The notes below the pieces were generated by a model. The model searched no databases and had not been told where the DNA came from. It saw nothing but the letters and a program-made list of their open reading frames with translations. A stretch of 64,000 nucleotides of DNA from Vombatus ursinus (Eukaryota > Chordata > Mammalia > Diprotodontia > Vombatidae), in NCBI RefSeq assembly GCF_900497805.2, contig NW_020954569.1, positions 29,109,694-29,173,693 on the forward strand, written 5' to 3'. Positions 56,409 through 64,000 of this stretch are shown here, in pieces; the first letter of the stretch is position 1, and every line of letters starts with the position of its first letter. A program made the position numbers and the translations under genes.

Positions 56409-56653
56409 TTGAAATATACCATTTTCACTTCATTCTCTGTTTTTTTTGTCTGTGCTTTCTTTCACAACGTGAATAATATGATAATATATTTTGCATGATT
56501 GCACATGTAAAACTTATGTCAAATGTCTTACCATCTCAGGGAGTTGGGAGGCAAGGGAAACAAGGGAAAAAATGTAACTCAATTTTTAAAAAAAGAATGT
56601 TAAACATTGTTTTTTATGTGTAATTGGGGGAAAATAAAATATTATTTTTTTAA
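56409..56653 (+). mobile_element. L1 3' end, sense, second 3'-UTR type
   Basis: atttcacaacgtgaataatatg-like 3' UTR, then gcatgattgcacatgtaaaa and caagggaaaaaatgtaactc. The end (ttttttatgtgtaattgggg, then gaaaataaaatatta) differs from the 17461-23900 type. Its A-tail appears to be split: part here, part at 58681-58699, just before the right target-site copy. Confidence 0.75.
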
Positions 56654-57128
56654 TTTAGTATTTTATTTTTCCCCAATTACATGTAAGAACAGTTTCTAAC
56701 ATTTGTTTTTAAAATTTTGAGTTTCAAATTCTCTCCTTCCCTCCCTGCCCCCCTCATTGGGAAAGCAAACATTTTGATATAGGTTATGCAGGTGTAGTCA
56801 TGCAAAACATACTATCATATTAGTTATGTTGTAAAATTAAAACATAGATTTAAAAAAAATGGGAAAATGAAGAAAGTTTACAAAGTATGTTTTGATTTGC
56901 ATTCAGATTCCATCAACTTTTTCTCTGGGGATGGACAGCATTTTTCATCATAAATACTTCAGAGTTGTCTTGGATCATTGTATTGCAGAGAATAACTGAG
57001 TCATTCAAAGATGATCATCTTACAACAATGCTATTACTGTATACAGTGTTCTCCTGGTTCTACTTATTTCACTTTGCATCCATTCTTGTAAGTCTTTCCA
57101 GGTATTTTCTGAGAGCATCCAGCTCATC
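56654..57128 (-). mobile_element. L1 3' end, antisense, same 3'-UTR type
   Basis: Mirrors the previous feature: attttatttttccccaatta, catgtaagaacagtttctaa, cattgggaaagcaaacattt, then the reversed UTR (tggatcattgtattgcagag) and gtctttccaggtattttctg, up to catcatttctt. It lies tail-to-tail with the sense copy. Confidence 0.85.
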
Positions 57129-57149
57129 ATTTCTTTTTTTTTAATTAAT

Positions 57150-57870
57150 TAATTTAATTTTAGTTTTCAACATTTATTTTCACAGGATTTTGAGTTCCAA
57201 TTTGTCTCCCCATCTCTCCCCTCCCCCACCCCAAGACAGAGTGCATTCTGAATACCCCTTCCCCCAATCTGCCCTCCCTTCTATCACCTCTCCCTCAGTT
57301 CACTTATCCCCCTCCCCTTCTATTTTCCTGTAGGGAAGGATAGATTTCTATACCCCAATGTCTGTATATCTTATTTCCCAGTTGCACGTAAAAACAATTT
57401 TTAATATTTGTTTCTAAAACTTTGAGTTCCAAATTCCCTCTTTTCCCCCCTTCCCACCCACCCTCATTGAGAGAGCAAGGATTTCAATATATGTTATACA
57501 TGTGTAGTCATGAAAAACACTTTCATAATAGTCATGTTGTGAAAGACTAACTGTATTTCCCTCCATCCTAACCTACCTCTGTTTATTCTATTCTCTCCTT
57601 TGACCCTGTCCCTCCTCAAAAGTATTTCCTTCTGATTACCCCCTCTCCCAATCCACCCTCCCTTCTATCATCCTGCCTGCTCTCTTCCCCCCCACTTTTC
57701 CTGTAGGGTAAGATAGATTCCCATATCCAATTGAGTGATCATGTTATTCCATCCTTAAGCTAAATCCAATGAGAGTAAGATACACTCATTCCCTCTCACT
57801 CTCCCCCTTTTCCCCTCCACTGTGAAAGCTTTTTCTTGCTTCTTTTATATGAGATAATTTACCTTTCTAC
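57150..57870 (-). repeat. HAL1 3' tail, duplicated modules
   Basis: Module 1 (57250-57350: ccaatctgccctcccttctat, ttttcctgtagggaaggata) and module 2 (57640-57740: ccaatccaccctcccttctat, ttttcctgtagggtaagata) each resemble the purine-rich L1 ORF1-ORF2 spacer at 18760-19060 on the opposite strand. Each module is followed, in element sense, by an L1-type 3' end, but of two different types. Confidence 0.75.
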
Positions 57871-58133
57871 TTTTTCCTTTCTCTTTCTCCAAGTACAGTC
57901 CCCTCTCAAATTTTCTATTCAGCTCTAGTCTTTTCATCAAGAATGCTAGAAAGTCCTCTATTTCCTTGAATATCCATTTTTTCCCCTGATGGATTATACT
58001 CAGTTTTGCTGGGTAGGTGATTCTTAGTTTTAATCCTAGCTCCTTTGACCTCCAGAATATCATATTCTAAGCCTTCTGATCCCTTAATGTAGAAGTTGCT
58101 AAATCTTGTGTTATCCTGATTATGTTTCCACAA
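57845..58133 (-). pseudogene. HAL1 ORF1p C-terminal domain
   Basis: Two overlapping frames carry the ORF1p C-terminal block: DILEVKGARIKTKNHLPSKT in one and KELGLKLRITYPAKLSIIHQ, followed by FLAFLMKRLELNRKFE, in the other. The frame change lies inside the domain. The RRM and coiled coil are upstream with further damage. In an intact element this domain binds RNA together with the RRM. Confidence 0.82.
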
Positions 58134-58680
58134 TTATTTCTTTCTGGCTGCTTGCAATATTTTCTCTTTGACATGGGAAATCTAGAATTTGGCTATAATA
58201 CTTCTAGGAGTTTTTTCTTTGGGGATCACTTTCAGGAGGTGATCAGTGGATTCTTTCAATTTCTATTTTGCCTTCTGATTCTAGAATACCAGGGCAGTTT
58301 TCCTTGATAATTTTTTGAAAGATGTTGTCTAGGCTCTTTTTTTTTATCATGGCTTTCAGTTAGTCCAATAATTTTTTAAATTATCTCTCCTGGATCTTTT
58401 CTCCAGGTCAGTTGTTCTTCCAATGAGATATTTCAAATCATCTTCTATTTTTTCATCCTTTTGGTTTTGTGTTATAGTTTCTTTATTTCTCATAAAATCA
58501 TTAGCTTCTATTTGCTCCATTCTAAGTTTTAAGGAATTATTTTCTTCAGTAAGCTTTTGGATCTACTTTTTGATTTGACCAATTCTGCTTTTTAAGATAT
58601 TTTTTTCCTCGTTGGTTTTTTGGACCTCTTTAATCATTTGGGTTAGTCTATTTTTTAAAGTGTTATTTTCTTCAGTATTT

Positions 58681-58699
58681 AAAAAATAAAAAAAAATTA
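58681..58699 (+). repeat. A-rich remnant before right TSD
   Basis: aaaaaataaaaaaaaatta directly precedes the 18-bp right target-site copy, as the end of a sense L1 A-tail would. Confidence 0.65.
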
Positions 58700-59670
58700 T
58701 TAAAATATAATTTCTAGGCTCTGTTTTTAATCATTCCTTTCTGTAGTCCAACAATTATTTTTCCCCTTTTACATCTGTTTTCTAAGTCAGTATTTGGTAT
58801 GAAATACCTTACACTCTCTACTTTTTTCAATCCTTTGACTTGGTTTTAATATCTCTGATTGTAGCATGAAGGCATTGTCTTCTATTTGGGCCATTATAAC
58901 TTTTGGAGAGTTTATTGCTTCAGCAAAATTTTGTACTTCTTATGCCAAAGTGTTAATTCCTTTTTCAATTCTTCCTTCCATAATTATCATTTTCTTTCCG
59001 ACATCTTTTTTTAATCTAGATGTCTAATTTCATTGTTTTACAATCTAATTCCATTTTTTCCCCTCTTTCTCATTTTCTTTATTTAAAAAAGTTAAAATCA
59101 CTTTTTAAAATCTTGCTTCATCTCATTCAGGAATTCCAGTTAAATTTGTACCCAAGCTGTGCTTTTCTTAAAGCTTTAATTGTAGATGTTTAAAGCTGTT
59201 CTCTTCTTCTGTGTTTCTGTCTTGAACATCTTTGTCATACAAATAGATCCTTATGATGGGATTTTTTTTGTTTGTTTGTTTCTTTTTTGCTTCTTTGTTA
59301 ATTCTTTCAACTTCTTAATTTGCACTTTATGTTAGGGCTAGCCTTTGTATTGTCTGGAAAGAATGTTTGGCCTGGTTCTGTTGCTCTTTCTTGGAGTATT
59401 AAGTATTTTATTGTTCCAGGATCTCAAAGATAGCTCAAGATGGGGGCCTTCAAGCATTCTGTACTCCCAAAGAGATCTGATCCAAGGCAAATTCTGAAAA
59501 CTGTTCCTTTTTGGTCTTAGTTTTGCAAGTTCCTAAGTTTGGATCCTAGCAACTAGGCTGTGAGATTGTCCCATTTGATGTTTCAGGCTATTGGATTCAG
59601 CCACTATCTACCAGCTACAAAGCTCTGTCTATTCAGAGGGATAATTTCAAGTTTATTTTGGTTTGGTTAT
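58700..59670 (-). repeat. old HAL1/L1, antisense, right part (ORF1 5' and UTR)
   Basis: Resumes at the target-site copy and runs through reversed coiled coil (tcattcctttctgtagtcca, cttggttttaatatctctga, ttctatttgggccattataa) and the ORF1 start (tctgtcttgaacatctttgt). From about 59340 it looks like 5' UTR. This is the outermost, oldest layer of the 55.6-59.7 kb stack. Confidence 0.7.
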
Positions 59671-60012
59671 TTAGAGCATTTTTTTTAATCAGGGTGTGAC
59701 AGATTGGGTTTCTTCCTTTGAAAATTATGTATTCATATTATTTGATCATTTGAAAATTGGAGAATGTGTCTTATTTTTATAAACTTGACCAAGCTCTAAT
59801 TTATCTTAGAAATGAGGCCTATTTGGAAGAGGATTTTTTGGAGGGGTGAGTGGGAGATAGGAACATGATCTCAATGTACTTCTTCCTGAGACTCACCATC
59901 GTGGCCCTGAACATTTATGACTTTTTATACAACTCACTTTTTTTTTTCTAAATCATAAAACAGAGCAACTATAACTCTTCTGTTCATGTCCTATGGTATA
60001 CTTGTCACAAAT

Positions 60013-60013
<1 letters not shown>
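59671..60013. other. unassigned sequence
   Basis: No gene or repeat family is recognised. A fragment resembling reversed L1 ORF2 (cttgaccaagctctaattta, then ttagaaatgaggcct) lies at 59750-59820. Confidence 0.4.
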
Positions 60014-60045
<32 letters not shown>

Positions 60046-60062
60046 ATGTGTGTGTGTGTGTA
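60014..60062. repeat. (TG)n microsatellite
   Basis: TG tract interrupted once by catg. Confidence 0.97.
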
Positions 60063-60927
60063 TGTTGGGGATAGGGGAAGATGTACCCAATGTGCAAGAA
60101 CCTTTCCTCATTTTCTTTTGACTTCTCTAGATACCGTTATAGTATATGGGCAATTCATTCTTTATTCCACACTCTCGCCTCATCACAAATTCATATTTTC
60201 TAATACAACATTTCTTTGATGACATTACTTACTCTAGCTGTTCCTGGCTTTTTCTTTGTTGCAACCCTATCAAGGTCAGCATTTGCTTCTCCTTTGCCTC
60301 TTATGACAATTTTTGTTGTAATTCTATGGAGATAGTAGTATTCCATGAGCCCTAGCCATATATAAACACTAATACAATGCTAACATCTAATAGATTTTAA
60401 AAAAATTTAGAAAAGCAATATCAGGAATCCAATAAATGCAGGAGTTTCTCTATTACATTGCAGGTTCTATATACATTGAACATGATCAACCACAGCTTCC
60501 ATATTTACATATTGCCCAATGATAATTAATGTAGTTAGAGGTAAAGTGCCATCTTTAAATGTTTTTGTTTTCAAATAAGTAAAGTATATAATTATGTTCT
60601 GCATAGCTGAAGCTTTTTATATTTTATTTTATTTAAATTCCTTGAAAACTGTTCATATTTTCCAAATTCAACAAGAATTACATATGTGTGTTAACTCTAA
60701 TTTTACAAACTGCTGAAAATAAACAGAATATTTAATCATCTTGGTTAAATTGGAGTTTATCGTAACTTGTTTCTCATATACAGACTACCTTAAATTTGAT
60801 ACAGGTAGTTAGCTTTCCTAAATTGATGCATTTATCTTTAATAAATCAATAATGGATATTATAAAACCATTTAATTCTCCATTTTAATCTTTATGAAAGA
60901 GCCCCAGGGATCTGAATAAAGATATTA

Positions 60928-60930
<3 letters not shown>
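60063..60930. other. unassigned sequence
   Basis: No gene or repeat family is recognised. The 77- and 69-codon frames at 59986-60355 begin in or just after the TG repeat and match nothing known. Confidence 0.4.

Positions 60931-60978
<48 letters not shown>
60931..60978. repeat. (GT)24 microsatellite
   Basis: Uninterrupted GT tract followed by a G-run. Confidence 0.97.
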
Positions 60979-60981
<3 letters not shown>

Positions 60982-61409
60982 GGGGGGTATGTGTTTAAAA
61001 AAACTGATAAATATTTAAAATACTAATTATATGTTTCTCTTATATAACTTAATTTTTCAAGATCAGCATCCTTGTTCAGAATATAACTCACAGTATTTTG
61101 ATGAACCCTTATAGGTTCATGTACTTACTGCATTAATAACAAAACAGCTCATTAGGTTTAGTGGATATCTAAAGAATTTATAATGATCTGTCACCCATTA
61201 TATGCTACCATGACAATTTATCATTATTTATTTATTTACTCATAATGAGTAATTACCAATCTAATTAATTCAGATATAATTGTGAAATTCATTAGGCCAT
61301 TTGATCTGGTTTGTAGAACCAGTTTTAATATTTTCCATAAAAGTAAATTAATTAAATTCTCTAAATCATTGAGCAACCACTGATATAATACTGACCATTT
61401 GAGCACTGG
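60979..61409. other. unassigned AT-rich sequence
   Basis: No gene or repeat family is recognised. Confidence 0.4.
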
Positions 61410-61560
61410 TGAATGAAAAATAAATAATTATTATGTATCAAACATTGTGCTAAGTGCTAGGAATACTAATACAAGAGAGGGTCTTTCTGGCAAGGAGCTT
61501 CCATCCTAATAGGGAGAGAGAGCACATATTGAAAGGTTCAGTAATAGGGAGAAAGGCAAG
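61410..61560 (-). repeat. L2 3' end, antisense
   Basis: attattatgtatcaaacatt, gtgctaagtgctaggaatac, ggcaaggagcttccatccta, atagggagagagagcacata. Confidence 0.75.
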
Positions 61561-61924
61561 ACATCAAGTCTCCAGGGTGACATTGGAAACTCTGTTCATT
61601 CATATAAGAATATATTTTATGCATTAGTTTAGTGTTTCTTTATTTAGATAATTCTTCTTTACCTCATTTAGAATTCATATGGCAGTGATTTTCAGGTATA
61701 TAAACTGGGCATCTGATTCTTGTCTCCTCACATGGGTCCCCAGAAAAGAATCTTCTGGTTTAGAACACTCTGTAGTTCAGTGCTCACTTTAAAAAAAAAT
61801 CACAAGTCCAAAAATATGTGGACAATAATTTACCAGTCAGACAATATATTAGTTCAAATCAAAATATTGAAACAAAGAGTAAACCTAGTAGAGTAACAAA
61901 AAATATAAGCTCCATTAAATATAA
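61561..61924. other. unassigned sequence
   Basis: No gene or repeat family is recognised. Confidence 0.4.
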
Positions 61925-62020
61925 GAAATTCTTCATTTTTGTCTTTATCTCCTGAGGGCCTAGTAAAATTCCTGCCACATGGTAGTCATATAATAAATAC
62001 TTGCTGATTTTGTTTAATTG
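61925..62020 (+). repeat. L2 3' terminus
   Basis: tctttatctcctgagggcct, agtaaaattcctgccacatg, gtagtcatataataaatact, tgctgatttt. Confidence 0.7.
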
Positions 62021-62229
62021 GAGAAAATGCCTCTTCCCTATTTATACAGGGAGTGTGCTCTTCCAGAGTCCCACAACACCCATTGCAAGAAAAAAAACAT
62101 TCAAAGAATGCAATGAACTAGGAAACAAGTGCAAAGCACATATAGCAGCAACCCAGGGGCCAGTCAGCACTACTGTTGAAGGAAAGCAACAAATATATGG
62201 GCCTGTAAATATGAAATCAATACAAAACT

Positions 62230-62495
62230 AATTCCAAATTAATTTGAAGGGGGTTGTATGGATGGAGGAAGAGTACTAACAACTGAGGGTGATTAGGAAA
62301 GGACTTGGGGAGGAAGTTATACATGAGAAATAAGTCTTGAAGGGACTTCCAGTTTCTAAGTAATTTTTAAGATCTAAAGTGAGGACACAATTTATTCTAA
62401 GGTTAAGGTTTATCCTGGAAAAATGCATGGAAGTAGGAAATGGAGTTTTGTATATGGAAAACTTCAAGAAAACCAGCATGGCTAAAAAAAAAATA
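62230..62495 (-). repeat. L2 internal 3' region, antisense
   Basis: aattaatttgaagggggttg, taacaactgagggtgattag, gaaaggacttggggaggaag and taagtcttgaagggac match the antisense L2 stretch downstream of the 61410-61560 piece. The two may be one L2 split by later insertions. Confidence 0.6.
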
Positions 62496-62559
62496 AAGTA
62501 CATAGGGGAAATAATATGAAACTAATCTACAAAGTTAGCTTTACTTTACCAGTCCCCTC

Positions 62560-62760
62560 ATTTTAATTCTCTCATAGTATACTTGCACTCAGCACATTCT
62601 GTCTTCCACAACAGCTAATTGATTGATCTATTTATCCCCTATATCAGATTATAAACTTATTGTGTGAAAGAATTGTGGCCTACCTATCTCTTTATCCAAA
62701 GGGCTCGCACATTACTTGCCCATAGTAAATGAGTAACAAATGCCTGGCTCATAAGAATCC
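62560..62760 (+). repeat. L2 3' end
   Basis: gcactcagcacattctgtct, cagattataaacttattgtg, gtgaaagaattgtggcctac, cttgcccatagtaaatgag. Confidence 0.65.
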
Positions 62761-62764
62761 ATGA

Positions 62765-62970
62765 AGCCTAGTGTAATTGGAATCATATCTCAAGTAAGGT
62801 AAGACCTAGGTTAAATTTCCAGCACTGAACCTGAGCCAACTACTAATGTGATCCTCAGTTTCCTCTTCTGTAGAATGAGAGTAATAATCATACTATCTAC
62901 TTCAAAAGGTTATTGTAAAATAAATAGATTTTAACCTTGAAGGGCTTTAAAATAAAGTTGAACTAAAAGT
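62765..62970 (+). repeat. MIR-type SINE
   Basis: cctagtgtaattggaatcat head, gtaagacctaggttaaattt, atcctcagtttcctcttctg, tagaatgagagtaataatca, ttcaaaaggttattgtaaaa. Confidence 0.8.
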
Positions 62971-63949
62971 AATGTATGAAGATGGTGATCCATATTTTCT
63001 CCACACAGTTGCACAAATGTTATGGGATATTGATATGGTATGAAATTTCTCACAAAATTGATCATATGGAAACAGGGTATGGTATTTAAAAAGTTCAAGA
63101 TATGTAATTTCTGGGCAATGTAATTATTTTATTAATAATACCAGCATTTTAAGGAAAAAAGATGGTCATTTGACCCTCTCTCTCTTAGACCAAAGATAAT
63201 CATGAGCTTGGCTAAAGATTCTATGCCCATTGGAAAAGAGATGTTCCCAGGGTGGTAATCAACTCTGATTGGGTAATAATTAATGAAAGAGTGATTATTA
63301 CAACGAAGGGGTGAATCTATTCAAATGAATTTTGATTATGTCATTTACTTCTAAGTTACCATCAGCCTTGTGTAATCTACTCCAAGAATTTATCACCATC
63401 CAAACCTGAGTAGAGAACAATGCTTTCCCTACTTGTGTGGGGTCTGAACAATGATTGTTAAGATAGTTAGTCAAATTTCACTATCAATAATGTCCTTCAA
63501 GAGACTGAACTTTTGAAATAAGGACTTTATTACAAGGGGAGAATTCTGGATCTCTCCAAATCATCAGTGTGATAACAGGGGTGTTTAAATAAGGCTGTTT
63601 CCTATGTTGTATCACAAAAACAATCCTAAGGGAAGATGACTCTGAAAGAAGGGATTTGCCGCTAAATTTTGCTTGCCTGGACATTATTCAAACTCATATC
63701 CCTTTTTTCATGGCTATTCAGCAAATTTTGGAATAAAACTTTGGTTTCTGACAACCAGTCTCTTCATGAGCACTTCTCTGACCCAGGAATAATGTAAAAC
63801 ATGCATTTCAGAACATTTCATTTTCTTCAGTCTCATCATTCTTTGCCAACTGACCTTATGATTTTCATTTTGACAGTATTTCTGAACAGGTGGGGACAGG
63901 TCATTCAGGAATATTTCCAGCACTTTATTTCCTGACACTGTAGCAACCT

Positions 63950-63950
<1 letters not shown>
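62971..63950. other. unassigned, with two minus-strand open frames
   Basis: No gene or repeat family is recognised. Minus-strand frames of 74 codons (63714-63938, starting MSGNKVLEIFLNDLSPPVQK) and 66 codons (63484-63684) lie close together. I know no homologue, and no splice or promoter signals support them. Confidence 0.4.

Positions 63951-64000
<50 letters not shown>
63951..64000. repeat. (AT)25 microsatellite at window edge
   Basis: Uninterrupted AT repeat running off the end of the window. Confidence 0.97.

Larger units (their letters stand above)
57129..58680 (-). mobile_element. HAL1-like element, antisense, 5'-truncated
   Basis: Minus-strand order: ORF1 coiled coil and RRM (58680-58050), ORF1 C-terminal domain (58063-57870), spacer (57870-57590), inner L1-type 3' end (57590-57385), repeated spacer module (57385-57240), outer L1-type 3' end and A-run (57240-57129). 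No ORF2 sequence occurs. ORF1 is broken but close to the consensus order, so it is younger than the ORF1 fragments around it. It joins the L1 3' end on its left without a recognisable target-site duplication. Confidence 0.8.

Overview
The window looks like a gene-free, AT-rich stretch of a marsupial nuclear genome. This rests on the repeat content. It has tRNA-headed CORE-SINEs with the 'ggcagctaggtggcgcagtggatag' type of head (partly degraded), many MIR/THER-type SINEs, L2 remnants in both orientations, L1 of a non-eutherian type, and ORF1-only 'half-L1' (HAL1-like) elements. There are no Alu, B1/B2 or carnivore SINEs. Abundant L1 argues against a monotreme. I cannot decide between opossum and an Australian species. 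I found no intact host gene, structural RNA gene, CpG island or CRISPR array. Every longer open frame I recognise comes from L1, HAL1 or L2; the others are short and unsupported. Family names are from memory of consensus features, not from a search.

Layout. 0-6 kb: old SINEs, then a nearly full-length HAL1-like element on the minus strand (2.57-5.26 kb), then L2. 7.3-13.1 kb: two tandem, internally deleted L1 copies on the plus strand; two SINEs and a solo endogenous-retrovirus LTR are inserted in them. 12.7-13.9 kb: an inverted duplication links the L1 tail to the adjacent L2. 15.8-17.3 kb: a less AT-rich, unclassified segment, possibly LTR-derived. 17.46-23.90 kb: a both-ends-complete L1, flanked by an 18-bp target-site duplication. 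It splits an older MIR and is itself interrupted by an antisense L1 3' fragment with its own duplication. 27.2-30.6 kb: two convergent L2 reverse-transcriptase remnants. 33.1-35.2 kb: old antisense ORF1 sequence, a HAL1 tail and an L1 3' end. 39.2-40.8 kb: a comparatively well-preserved antisense L1 3' half. 40.8-55.5 kb: mostly old SINE/L2 fragments and microsatellites in unassigned sequence. 55.6-59.7 kb: a stack of HAL1 and L1 inserts. 59.7-64 kb: L2/MIR fragments, microsatellites, and an (AT)n tract running off the end.

The elements relate in one way: autonomous L1 would have supplied the enzymes that moved the HAL1-like and SINE copies. The best lead for something little described is the HAL1 tail. 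All three copies carry a duplicated purine-rich module with two different L1-type 3' ends in series, and the outer one matches the 3' end of the autonomous L1 at 17.46-23.90 kb. A second lead is the 56.4-58.7 kb composite, which may be a template-switch chimera. I found no evidence for a new protein system.
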